Shown: in pieces, positions 52,961-61,182 of the stretch | Layout: every line of letters starts with the position of its first letter | How positions within the stretch are numbered: the stretch's first letter is position 1 | Source of the DNA: Butyrivibrio sp. | GTDB lineage: Bacteria; Bacillota; Clostridia; Lachnospirales; Lachnospiraceae | Length of the DNA stretch: 64,000 bases | Assembly (NCBI GenBank): GCA_015056625.1 | Contig: SVFY01000009.1 | Span: 49,577-113,576 of the forward strand | Reading direction: 5' to 3' | Program-made: the position numbers and the translations under genes | Notes under the pieces: model-generated | What the model was told of the DNA's origin: nothing | The model's database searches: none | The model's input: the letters and a program-made list of their open reading frames with translations, nothing else

Positions 52961-53458
52961 ATGAAAACAAAGAGGATTGCTTTTTTAGGACTGTTTGTGG
53001 CTTTAGCCTTTGTCCTTTCATATATTGAATTTATGCTTCCGCTAAACATCGGAATTCCGGGAGCCAAGATAGGTATCGCCAATCTGGCAGTAATGGTAAC
53101 GCTCTATACAGTTGGTGAAAAGAATGCCATAGCTCTTTCTATCATAAGAGTCGTACTGGTGGGACTTACCTTTGGAAATATCTCCATGATGATGTATTCA
53201 CTGGCAGGAGCGGCGTTATCTCTTTTCGCAATGCTGATCGCCAAGAGGATAGGGAAATTCTCCATGACAGGAGTCAGCGTCCTTGGGGGAGTGTTCCACA
53301 ACGTGGGTCAGATCATTGTGGCTATGCTGGTACTTGAGACAAAGAGCCTGTTTTACTACCTGCCATTTCTCATTATTGTAGGAACCATCACAGGAGTGGT
53401 CATAGGTATTGTCTCAAGCCTCATTACTACCAGGGTAAAAAAGATAATGACCTTCTGA
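52961..53458 (+). CDS. Gx transporter family membrane protein (EetB-like)
   Basis: 165 residues with five predicted helices. It begins KRIAFLGLFVALAFVLSYIEF, has the family stretch GIPGAKIGIANLAVMVTLY, and ends in two long helices (IIVAMLVLETKSLFYYLPFLII). Annotated in some genomes as heptaprenyl diphosphate synthase component I, but it is a membrane protein related to ECF S components. It follows the NusG-II gene and closes the electron-transfer gene set. Spacing of 24 bases from the previous stop. Confidence 0.82.
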   Translation: MKTKRIAFLGLFVALAFVLSYIEFMLPLNIGIPGAKIGIANLAVMVTLYTVGEKNAIALSIIRVVLVGLTFGNISMMMYSLAGAALSLFAMLIAKRIGKFSMTGVSVLGGVFHNVGQIIVAMLVLETKSLFYYLPFLIIVGTITGVVIGIVSSLITTRVKKIMTF

Positions 53459-53492
53459 GAAAAAGTTCAATCATAATTCACATTTATTCCGT

Positions 53493-53518
53493 TGACAAAC
53501 CATCTTTTTATGATAATC
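53493..53518 (+). promoter_or_regulatory. Possible promoter before a structured leader
   Basis: TTGACA (53493-53498) and GATAAT (53513-53518) are spaced 14 bases, shorter than ideal. It lies directly before the terminator-type hairpin at 53523-53571 and 100 bases before the gene at 53619. Confidence 0.35.
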
Positions 53519-53522
53519 TATT

Positions 53523-53571
53523 AAAGGCTCTTAACCAGTGCTGGTGATCAGCAAAGGCCAGGAGCCTTTTT
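53523..53571 (+). terminator. Terminator hairpin with structured loop
   Basis: AAAGGCTC (53523-53530) pairs with GAGCCTTT (53562-53569), followed by T. The long loop contains CCAG/CTGG and GCTG/CAGC pairings. It ends the electron-transfer operon, or acts as an attenuator or a small RNA if the promoter just upstream is active. Confidence 0.7.
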
Positions 53572-53618
53572 ATTGCTTGATTTTACGAGAACAGATTATT
53601 CTATGAGGAGTTAGTAAC

Positions 53619-53936
53619 ATGTTAGACAGAGCAGACCTTATAAATCAGCTTGCAGTATCAATGGGAGCTAATAAGCTGGTACAGGAAAAACCATCAGTAT
53701 CAAGATACGATGCCAAGACAGGAACACTATATTGCAACGGAATGCAGATCAATGCATCAGTTGCTGTCCAGTCAATCAAATACTTTGAGGCCATCAAGCA
53801 GAAGTGTGCCAGAAAGAGCGATCCTGCTTCCATGCAGCTGGTGAAGATATATGAGTGTGCGATCCAGTCCATCAAGGTGATGCAGAATCCAAAAGTAAGA
53901 GCTCTGATGGAAGATGAAGTATCAATAAAACAGTAA
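53619..53936 (+). CDS. Hypothetical cytosolic protein, 105 residues
   Basis: Begins MLDRADLINQLAVSMGANKL behind a GAGGAG site. Mixed alpha/beta, no membrane segment or signal peptide; two Cys in separate segments (LYCNGM, KIYECAI) do not form an obvious motif. Terminators lie on both sides, so it is probably a single-gene transcript. I do not recognise the family. Confidence 0.65.
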   Translation: MLDRADLINQLAVSMGANKLVQEKPSVSRYDAKTGTLYCNGMQINASVAVQSIKYFEAIKQKCARKSDPASMQLVKIYECAIQSIKVMQNPKVRALMEDEVSIKQ

Positions 53937-53946
53937 AGCTGTAACT

Positions 53947-53987
53947 GGCTCTCCCCTGCATTTTCGCTGAGGGAGGGCTTTTTGTTT
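53947..53987 (+). terminator. Intrinsic terminator
   Basis: GGCTCTCCC (53947-53955) pairs with GGGAGGGCT (53971-53979), including G-T pairs, and is followed by TTTTGTTTT. Confidence 0.85.
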
Positions 53988-53995
53988 TGCTCTTC

Positions 53996-54024
53996 TTGAA
54001 GAGAACTGTGTACTTTCGTATAAT
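53996..54024 (+). promoter_or_regulatory. Promoter of the envelope glycan operon
   Basis: TTGAAG (53996-54001), 17 bases, TATAAT (54019-54024), 25 bases before ATG 54049. Confidence 0.75.
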
Positions 54025-54048
54025 TATGACTGGAATCTAAGTGACAGG

Positions 54049-56052
54049 ATGATGCAAATGGACAGTTCTCTGGTTAAAAAGTACATATTAAGTACCTTTA
54101 CTATATTTCTGATAACACTTTGTCTTGAAGTGTTTGTATTTAATTACTCATCATGGCGCAGTATGGGCTCAGAGCAGATCACGGTGGCCACAGACGAAGC
54201 GACGGATGATGAGTATCTTTTTATTTCAGAACCCTATGAACTTAATGACGATCTGAAAAACGTGTACGTAGATCTTGAGGTTGAAAACAATGATCTTGCG
54301 TATGTTTCAGTAATACTGACTGACAAGGGAGATAAGTATCCCTATTCCACAGCGGAGTACGTTGTCTGCGACCAGGTGCCAAGATCAGGCTACAGCAATA
54401 TCTATCCCTTTGGGAAGGTTAAGACAGTGCAGGTCAAGGTCAGGACTTTGGAAGGTTGCCCAGCAAGGATTGACAGCATAGTACTTAATGCTAGAAAACC
54501 GATAGACTTTAAGGGTACAAGGGCGCTTTTGGTATTCCTAACGCTGCTATTTGGGTATCTGATATTTACTCAGTCTTTTATCCACGCCATCACATTTGAT
54601 GTTAGGAAGAAATGGCAATATCCTGTAACGATACTTTTGATGATACTTATCATCATCCTTGGGGAAAAGATAAGTACCGCTGATAAGCTTCTTTTAAACA
54701 CTCCATGGCCTCATCACCTTCAGTATCAGGAACTGGCCCGCAGCCTTGAGAAAGGAACTGTGGTCCTTACGGAACAAGAGGTACATCCAGGGCTTTTGTC
54801 TTCGGAAAACCCATACGATACCATATCCCTTCAGATGGAAGGCGTTACTTACTCCATGGACTACGCCTTTTATAAAGGCAATTACTATGCGTACTTTGGA
54901 ATTGTGCCAGAGGTGCTGTTGTTCTATCCTTACCACATGCTGACTGGAGGAAATCTTCCCAACCACTATGCAGATTTCGCCATGTATGTGCTTTTGGTGA
55001 TAGGCGTATTTATTCTGGTTGCGGAGATGATAAGGTGGTTTTCGAAAGAGATACCATACATCTTTTACCTTCTTTTATGCGCAAGTCTCTGCCTGTGTGC
55101 CAACACCGTGTATCTGGTGATACGACCTGATGTTTATAACATTCCGATCATCTCAGGAACAGCCTTTTCATTGCTTGGACTGGGACTTTGGCTTTTGTCT
55201 CTGAACACAGATAAGACTGTGCTAAAGCGGCTTGCTCTTTTTGCAGGAAGCCTTTCAATGGCGCTGGTTGTGGGATGCAGGCCTCAGATGGCCATCTTGT
55301 CCCTTGCAGCAGTAGTTCTTTTCCTGTGGAAAAGAGATGGGAAAGAAAGGAAGCTCTTTTCAAAAAATACCGTTATGGAAACCATATGCTTTGTGGTTCC
55401 ATACGCAGCAGTAGCAGTGCTTGTTTGTTGGTATAACTATGCAAGGTTTGGAAATATCTTTGACTTTGGAGCGTCATATTCCCTTACATCAAATGATATG
55501 ACCCACAGAGGATTTAACTTTGACAGGCTGTTTAGAAGTCTGTTCTGCTTTTTGCTGCAGCCGCCTACAATAGGAACGGACTATCCTTTCCTTGATATAG
55601 CCAAGATTGAAGGCTCCCATATGGGAAAATTCCTTTATGAATACACCTATGGCGGAGTGCTGGTTTCAAACGCTTTTGTATTTTCTCTGTGGATGATGCT
55701 GTTTAAAGACTTTGGTGAAGCTAAAAAGCATTTAAAGACATTGGTCTTTTTGTTTGTGGCTTCTGGACTTATTGTTTCAGGCTTTGATGCAAACGCAGCG
55801 GGAGTCATCTACAGGTATACCTGCGATTTTGCACCGGCCATCATGCTCGCAGCGCTTCTTTGCTGGATCACATTTTTAGACCGCCCTTCAAACACCGCTT
55901 CCTACAGGCTGCTCTCAAGGATAGCATATGTCTGCATGATACTTGCTTTTGCCTATTCATTCCTGACAGCACTTGCGCCTGGCATAAGTGTATGTCTTGA
56001 AAACGACAGCCCAGTGCTGTTTTATGGCATTGCAGATTATTTTAATTTTTAA
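54049..56052 (+). CDS. Polytopic membrane protein, GT-C glycosyltransferase-like
   Basis: 667 residues; ATG 54049, 54052 or 54058 are possible starts near an ACAGGA site. One N-terminal helix, an outer domain of about 140 residues (YLFISEPYELNDD and following beta strands), then about eleven helices. The outer loop contains TPWPHHLQYQELARSLEKG and YAYFGIVPEVLLFYPYHML, a pattern seen in putative lipid-linked-sugar transferases. The C-terminal loop has RYTCDFAPAIMLAALL. It resembles Lachnospiraceae surface-glycan polymer transferases. The acyltransferase gene follows by 16 bases. Confidence 0.7.
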   Translation: MMQMDSSLVKKYILSTFTIFLITLCLEVFVFNYSSWRSMGSEQITVATDEATDDEYLFISEPYELNDDLKNVYVDLEVENNDLAYVSVILTDKGDKYPYSTAEYVVCDQVPRSGYSNIYPFGKVKTVQVKVRTLEGCPARIDSIVLNARKPIDFKGTRALLVFLTLLFGYLIFTQSFIHAITFDVRKKWQYPVTILLMILIIILGEKISTADKLLLNTPWPHHLQYQELARSLEKGTVVLTEQEVHPGLLSSENPYDTISLQMEGVTYSMDYAFYKGNYYAYFGIVPEVLLFYPYHMLTGGNLPNHYADFAMYVLLVIGVFILVAEMIRWFSKEIPYIFYLLLCASLCLCANTVYLVIRPDVYNIPIISGTAFSLLGLGLWLLSLNTDKTVLKRLALFAGSLSMALVVGCRPQMAILSLAAVVLFLWKRDGKERKLFSKNTVMETICFVVPYAAVAVLVCWYNYARFGNIFDFGASYSLTSNDMTHRGFNFDRLFRSLFCFLLQPPTIGTDYPFLDIAKIEGSHMGKFLYEYTYGGVLVSNAFVFSLWMMLFKDFGEAKKHLKTLVFLFVASGLIVSGFDANAAGVIYRYTCDFAPAIMLAALLCWITFLDRPSNTASYRLLSRIAYVCMILAFAYSFLTALAPGISVCLENDSPVLFYGIADYFNF

Positions 56053-56068
56053 AGTGAGGTTAAATACA

Positions 56069-56986
56069 TTGATAGATAATAAGACATCTAAGGCTTTCAG
56101 AGGAGTGGCGATCATCATGGTGATGATAGTCCACTTTGCAAACTGGAACTACCAGGGACCCCTCAGCGAGATATGGAAGGGCATGGTTTCTTCTTTTGGA
56201 ATATACGGAGTTGATATTTTCTTTATGCTCTCAGGCTATGGCCTTGTAAAATCCTATGAGAAGAATGGCATAGACAGGCGGTTTGTGACAAGGCGCATAC
56301 TTAACAGCTATGTTCCCTACCTTTTGATAATTGGATCGCTGAGCATATTTGTAGATAAGAATATTGACGGGCCCATGGCGGTACTTGACCTTATGATTGG
56401 TCAGGATTTCTGGTTCATGAGAGTGTTGTTTGCCTTTTATCTGATGTTTATGGTGATCTACAGGATAGGCTTTTTAAAAGAAATACTTCTGACAGTGGCG
56501 GTGCTTGCTCTTACCTGTTATCTGTATCTTACTTCACATGCGGATTTCTGGTACCTGTCAAACGGCGCGTTTCTCATAGGAGTGTATGCTGCAACCATTG
56601 AAAAGAAATATGGTGATAGGGTAAAAGTGTTCATGGTGCGCTTTAACCTGGCTGGAATAGGCCTTGCAGCTGCTTTTTCAAGCGCGTATCTGTATAGCGT
56701 AACAGCCGCAAAAAGTGCGCATATGCTATCAAGCATGATGTTTACCATAATGATCCTTGGCTTTTGTGTTCAGCTTGACTGCAAGGGCTACATACTTCCT
56801 GTCATAGGCAGTTATTCACTATATATCTATCTTATTCATGGCAGGATACTGTGGTTTTTGGTAAGTAAGTTTGAGACCATGAGTTTTCATCTGATCGCAT
56901 TACATGACTTCTGGATATCTGTTTTAGCAGGTATCATGATTGGGCTTGCTATAGAAAAAGTAATAGGAATGGTGCAAAAGAAATGA
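56069..56986 (+). CDS. Acyltransferase-3 family membrane protein
   Basis: 305 residues from TTG 56069, nine bases after AAAGTGAGG; the open frame extends back to 55988 inside the previous gene, but that region lacks a site. Ten predicted helices. The N-terminal AFRGVAIIMVMIVHFANW carries the family's catalytic-type His in the first outer helix pair, followed by FGIYGVDIFFMLSGYGL and RRFVTRRIL. Members O-acetylate or O-acylate glycans. The next gene is a secreted SGNH hydrolase, a typical partner. The two overlap by four bases. Confidence 0.88.
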   Translation: MIDNKTSKAFRGVAIIMVMIVHFANWNYQGPLSEIWKGMVSSFGIYGVDIFFMLSGYGLVKSYEKNGIDRRFVTRRILNSYVPYLLIIGSLSIFVDKNIDGPMAVLDLMIGQDFWFMRVLFAFYLMFMVIYRIGFLKEILLTVAVLALTCYLYLTSHADFWYLSNGAFLIGVYAATIEKKYGDRVKVFMVRFNLAGIGLAAAFSSAYLYSVTAAKSAHMLSSMMFTIMILGFCVQLDCKGYILPVIGSYSLYIYLIHGRILWFLVSKFETMSFHLIALHDFWISVLAGIMIGLAIEKVIGMVQKK

Positions 56987-58110
56987 AGAGAGCATTATCT
57001 GTTGTATTGTTAATAGGGCTTATGGCATTTTCTGTGGTGGCCGCAGGTTTTTCAGTAAAGGCAAGGAAACCTTCTGAGAGCCAGGTTGCTTTACAGGAGC
57101 AGAGTCAGGCGCAGGAACAGGACAAGACTCAGGAACAGACCAAGACTCAGGAACAGGCCAAGACTCAGGAACAGGCCAAGGCAAAGGAGCCGTCCAAGAC
57201 ACTAGCAAAGGCTGAGCCTTCCAAAGAAAGTGAACCTGAAAAGGCAGACGAACAGCCAGGCTATGATGAGACGCTTCTTAATCTGTTTGAAGCTTCAAAG
57301 GATATGTATGTTAAGTCCGACGTCAATGTGCGAAAGGGACCATCAACAGATTACGACCTGGTTGGACATTTATCTCCCGGAACACTTGTCAAAGTCCTTG
57401 GACAGTACGGAGAAAAGGGCTGGTACTATGTGGAGTACGACAAGGATAAAGCCTTTGTGAGCAATAACTTTTTGCAGACAGATAAGCCAGCACAGGAAGA
57501 GACTCCTGCCAAGGAAAATGCGCCGGCAGAGCAGGCCAAGGCAGAAGGACCAGCACCAGCACCAGTACAGGCGCCAAAGCAGGCCCCGGCAGCAACAGAA
57601 GTTAAGGCAGCTACGGATACACTTCCTGAACCGGCAAGTGTTCTTTTCATAGGAGATTCAAGATGCGTTCAGATGAGGGCAGCAGTAGGTGATGGAGGCT
57701 GCTCATGGATCTGCCAGAATTCAAAGGGCTATGAATGGATGGAGAGCACAGCCATTGCCCAGGCAGACAGGATAATCGGCAAAGGAACCAAGGTGGTCAT
57801 CTGCCTTGGAGTCAATGATACAGGCAATGTAAACAGGTACGCCAGCCTTGTAAACCAGAAGGCGGCTGAGTGGGCAGCAAGGGGCGCCTCTACCTACTAC
57901 GTTTCAGTCAACCCTGTTACAGAAAATATCTACAGGACAGAGGAGGAGGTCCAGTATTTCAATGCGACTCTTCCAGGGCTCCTCAGTGGAGTTACATGGA
58001 TCGACACCCACACATATCTTGTGGAGCACGGATTCCAGATGAAGGATGGACTTCACTACACAGATCCATGCAGCGTGACCATTTTTAATCTGATTATTTC
58101 AAGCCTTTAA
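56983..58110 (+). CDS. Secreted SH3-SGNH hydrolase
   Basis: 375 residues. An N-terminal signal or anchor helix (VVLLIGLMAFSVVAAGF), an 18-bp tandem-repeat-encoded Gln/Glu/Lys linker, an SH3b domain at about 105-163 (VNVRKGPSTDYDLVG, to AFVSNNFL), a Pro/Ala linker, and an SGNH domain from about 215: catalytic Ser in FIGDSR, Asn in LGVND, Asp and His in DGLHYTDP. It probably removes or adds acyl groups on wall glycans; the partner acyltransferase gene overlaps it by four bases. Confidence 0.88.
   Translation: MKRALSVVLLIGLMAFSVVAAGFSVKARKPSESQVALQEQSQAQEQDKTQEQTKTQEQAKTQEQAKAKEPSKTLAKAEPSKESEPEKADEQPGYDETLLNLFEASKDMYVKSDVNVRKGPSTDYDLVGHLSPGTLVKVLGQYGEKGWYYVEYDKDKAFVSNNFLQTDKPAQEETPAKENAPAEQAKAEGPAPAPVQAPKQAPAATEVKAATDTLPEPASVLFIGDSRCVQMRAAVGDGGCSWICQNSKGYEWMESTAIAQADRIIGKGTKVVICLGVNDTGNVNRYASLVNQKAAEWAARGASTYYVSVNPVTENIYRTEEEVQYFNATLPGLLSGVTWIDTHTYLVEHGFQMKDGLHYTDPCSVTIFNLIISSL
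57112..57183 (+). repeat. 18-bp tandem repeat in the linker of the SGNH gene
   Basis: Four copies of an 18-base unit close to CAGGAACAGGCCAAGACT (57112-57183), with the last copy diverging at its end. They encode a repeated Q-E-Q-x-K-T linker and could change in copy number. Confidence 0.85.
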
Positions 58111-58111
58111 A

Positions 58112-58141
58112 TTGACCTGGGGTTTTAATAAGCTTTATAAT
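58112..58141 (+). promoter_or_regulatory. Promoter of the gene at 58176
   Basis: TTGACC (58112-58117), 18 bases, TATAAT (58136-58141), about 35 bases before ATG 58176. Confidence 0.65.
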
Positions 58142-58175
58142 TAATTCAACAACAATTTTCTTATGAAGGGTTTAT

Positions 58176-58841
58176 ATGTACGAAACGACGCAGGTCACTT
58201 ATGGTGAGGGGACCATTACAGTGACAATGAGCTCGGAGAGCGCCACAGAGGTGGCAGCTCCCGATATTCGCTTTGGAAGCTATGAAAACGCAGTAAGAGC
58301 TTGCTTCACGGAAAAAGAGCTGGAGGTCATATCAGCTGGTGAGGATGCTGAAGTGAGCTTTTCTTTTTTGATGTCTGATGAGATTCAGGATGTCAGCAAG
58401 CTACCGCTTTTTGAGGAGGCTGTTGAAAAAGAGTCAAAGGAACTTGGGGTTTTACACCACGGAGTCTTCTTTGATGTGGATGCCAGTAAGATGGTGGGAT
58501 CAGAGGAACCAGAAGCTCTTGGCGGATTCTATGAAGATGTGGAGATGCAGTATGATATTCCACTTTTTTTGGTCACAGGGGACAGGGAATACTTCCTTAT
58601 AACTGAGGAGATGGGTGTCTGCAATCTTGAGAAGGATGTCGATATAGATGCAGACACGCTGACAGTCAGCACCCGGGATATCGGAACAACACTTTTGCTC
58701 TATCAGGACCAGAACGAGAGCCTTGTTCCTACAAAAGAAAAGATCCAGATAAAGTCCCAGCATCTCTTTGCTGCAGGCATCATTGTTCTGGTCCTTGCCT
58801 GGTTTTTAATCGACAGGAGACACAGAAAGGCCAGAAATTGA
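58176..58841 (+). CDS. Membrane protein with large N-terminal domain
   Basis: 221 residues. The first 190 residues form an acidic domain (SYENAVRACFTEKELEVISA, SFSFLMSDEIQDVSKLP, REYFLITEEMGVC) and a transmembrane helix lies near 197-213 (LFAAGIIVLVLAWFL) with a basic C-terminal tail RRHRKARN. No signal peptide is apparent, so the large domain may have to cross the membrane or stay inside. AAGGG lies before the ATG. I do not recognise the family. Confidence 0.65.
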   Translation: MYETTQVTYGEGTITVTMSSESATEVAAPDIRFGSYENAVRACFTEKELEVISAGEDAEVSFSFLMSDEIQDVSKLPLFEEAVEKESKELGVLHHGVFFDVDASKMVGSEEPEALGGFYEDVEMQYDIPLFLVTGDREYFLITEEMGVCNLEKDVDIDADTLTVSTRDIGTTLLLYQDQNESLVPTKEKIQIKSQHLFAAGIIVLVLAWFLIDRRHRKARN

Positions 58842-58866
58842 TTTTTTCAGATAATTTTGGTTAAAA

Positions 58867-60630
58867 ATGCTAGATGTCATACAAAATCTAGTAGATTTTA
58901 CAGGTGAAAGTGAGTACAATGGTCATATGGATGCGAATTTGATCTTTGGCCAAAGTATAAACTATATAAGTAAGAAGTCTGATCCGGCTGATCTTATCAG
59001 GCTTGTCAATTATGGCGTGCAGAGCATTGGGATAGGCATTCTTTTCCTGGACAGAAACAGGAAGTGTGTCTACGCTAACAAGCACGCTTTTTCTATGTTT
59101 CATTCCGAGGAAAATCCTGAGGTTCTGGGAAATATCTTTTTCGAGTGGATGAGCGGACTGGGCATTGCGCAGACTGCAGCTTCCTGGTGCAGAGTCTACA
59201 GCAATGGAGACAAGGAGAGACTCTACAGAGTCCGCTTCAGGAGCATAATTGACTCATCAAACATTCTGCTGGGCTATATGTACACAGTCCAGAACCTGTC
59301 TGATATTGTGGAGAACAGTACCGGTGAACAGTACAGACTTACCCATGACGAACTCACTGGCCTTTATAACAGAGAAGGCTTCAATGAGGCAGCAAGGGAA
59401 CTATTAAAGGAAACAGAAGAGTCTTATCTTTTACTTTATTCCAACATCAAGGACTTCAAGCTCTTTAACCAGCTCTTTGGTATAGATAAGGGCAATGACA
59501 TACTCATGAATATCGGAGATATGATGCTACAGCACGTTCGTGTGGGAGATATCTATGGAAGGATCAACGGCGATCACTTTGCCATGTGTATTCCCAAGGC
59601 CCGTTTTGATGAGAAGGGCTTTAAGGAACTGGTGAGAGAAATAGCTGGAAGAGTTACCAGCAAGACTTATTCTCTTCACATGCAGATAGGTGTCTATGAA
59701 GTCAGGGATTCCTATATGGACATTCCGCTTATGTGCGACAGGGCGTACATGGCCTGCAAGTCCATCAAGAAGGACGGAGTCTGTGAGATAGCCTGGTACA
59801 GCGATGAGATGCTTGTTAATGCTCTTTTGGAAAAAGAGGTTCTATCAAGCTTTGATTTTGCTATTTTCAACAAGCAGTTTGGCATCTATCTTCAGCCTCA
59901 GGTCTATCCTGATGGAACAGTATTTGGCGCAGAGGCGCTGGCAAGGTGGATACATCCAGAAAATGGCCTTATTGAACCGTCAGTATTTATAAATGTTTTG
60001 GAGCGAGCAGATCTTATCTACAAGCTTGACCGCTACATATGGGAACTGGCAGCAGCTCAGCTGGCAGCCTGGAAGGGAACTGAGATGGAGGGCCTTTCCA
60101 TTTCCATCAACGTATCTCCTAAGGATCTGTACTATCTTGATATCAAAAAGGAGTTTATGAACCTTGCAAGGCAGTATGATATAGATCCCAAGTACCTCAA
60201 TATTGAGATCACAGAAACAGCAGTGACTTCAGATGTTGCCAAGTGCGCCAAACTTATCCTTGAGCTTCAGTCCAGCGGCTTTTCTGTTGAGATTGATGAC
60301 TTTGGATCCGGGTATTCTTCACTTAATATGCTCAAGGATATCAATGCCAACGTGCTTAAAATCGACATGGGGTTCCTTAGAAGGACTGACAATCTTGAGC
60401 GTGCCCATGTTATCCTTAATTACACGATCGATATGGCTCATGAACTTGGTATGGGCGTCATCACTGAAGGAGTAGAGACCAAGGAGCAGCTTGATTTCCT
60501 TATGGGAATGGGATGCGGGATGTTCCAGGGATTTTACTTTGACAGACCGATGCCTGTAGAGAGTTTTGAGGATAAATACAGGGGAAAAATCAAAACAATA
60601 GTAACGGAGGAGAAGGATCATGAAATTTAA
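58867..60630 (+). CDS. GGDEF-EAL protein with degenerate GGDEF motif
   Basis: 587 residues; ATG 58867 (ATG 58927 is possible, neither has a strong site). A PAS-like N-terminal region (SIGIGILFLDRNRKCVYANK), a GGDEF domain with Asn234-Gly-Asp-His-Phe in place of GGDEF, so probably inactive as a cyclase, and an EAL domain with EAL at 356-358, DDFGSGYSSL from Asp477, and EGVET. The EAL catalytic residues look intact, so it likely hydrolyses cyclic di-GMP. The stop overlaps the next start by 11 bases; the ECF transporter genes follow directly. No transmembrane helices, cytosolic. Confidence 0.9.
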   Translation: MLDVIQNLVDFTGESEYNGHMDANLIFGQSINYISKKSDPADLIRLVNYGVQSIGIGILFLDRNRKCVYANKHAFSMFHSEENPEVLGNIFFEWMSGLGIAQTAASWCRVYSNGDKERLYRVRFRSIIDSSNILLGYMYTVQNLSDIVENSTGEQYRLTHDELTGLYNREGFNEAARELLKETEESYLLLYSNIKDFKLFNQLFGIDKGNDILMNIGDMMLQHVRVGDIYGRINGDHFAMCIPKARFDEKGFKELVREIAGRVTSKTYSLHMQIGVYEVRDSYMDIPLMCDRAYMACKSIKKDGVCEIAWYSDEMLVNALLEKEVLSSFDFAIFNKQFGIYLQPQVYPDGTVFGAEALARWIHPENGLIEPSVFINVLERADLIYKLDRYIWELAAAQLAAWKGTEMEGLSISINVSPKDLYYLDIKKEFMNLARQYDIDPKYLNIEITETAVTSDVAKCAKLILELQSSGFSVEIDDFGSGYSSLNMLKDINANVLKIDMGFLRRTDNLERAHVILNYTIDMAHELGMGVITEGVETKEQLDFLMGMGCGMFQGFYFDRPMPVESFEDKYRGKIKTIVTEEKDHEI

Positions 60631-61177
60631 GATCGGTATCAAAGAAGTAGTAGCAATGGGAATTGGAACTGCGCTTTTTGTAGTTCTTACAAACGCACAG
60701 ATTCCTCTTATTGGAGTACCTAACACAGCTCTTCAGCCTCGTATGGCAATACTTGCATTCCTTTCTGCAGTATTTGGACCTATCGTCGGCGCAGTTGTTG
60801 GACTTTTAGGACACGCTCTTGGAGATGCTCTTTTCTATGGCTCAGTTTGGTGGAGCTGGGTAATTCCTGAGGGAGTTGTAGGTCTTTGCATCGGACTTTT
60901 CGCAAACAGGTTCGCAGTAAAGGAAGGCGGATTTGTAGATGGCAAGAAGATCATTCTTTTCAATGTTGTTCAGATAGTTGTAAACGCAATTGCGTGGATC
61001 CTTTGCGCACCAGTTCTTGATATCCTTATCTTTGCAGAGCCTGCAAACAAGGTATTCATCCAGGGCGCATTTGCATTCCTTGGCAACATCATCGTAATTG
61101 GTATTCTTGGAACAATCCTTCTTATTGCATACAGCAAGATCGTAGGTGGTTCTAACAATCTCCAAACGGAGGATTAA
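60620..61177 (+). CDS. ECF transporter S component, UPF0397 type
   Basis: 185 residues; ATG 60620 lies inside the GGDEF-EAL gene after CGGAGGAG. Five to six hydrophobic helices, with typical stretches PNTALQPRMAILAFLSAVFG and WWSWVIPEGVVGL of the UPF0397 family. It binds a vitamin-like substrate for the ATPase and T-component genes that follow. Members have been called riboflavin-transport S components; the real substrate here is not known. Its link to the flavin-dependent locus 7 kb upstream is suggestive only. Confidence 0.88.
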   Translation: MKFKIGIKEVVAMGIGTALFVVLTNAQIPLIGVPNTALQPRMAILAFLSAVFGPIVGAVVGLLGHALGDALFYGSVWWSWVIPEGVVGLCIGLFANRFAVKEGGFVDGKKIILFNVVQIVVNAIAWILCAPVLDILIFAEPANKVFIQGAFAFLGNIIVIGILGTILLIAYSKIVGGSNNLQTED

Positions 61178-61182
61178 TAGTT

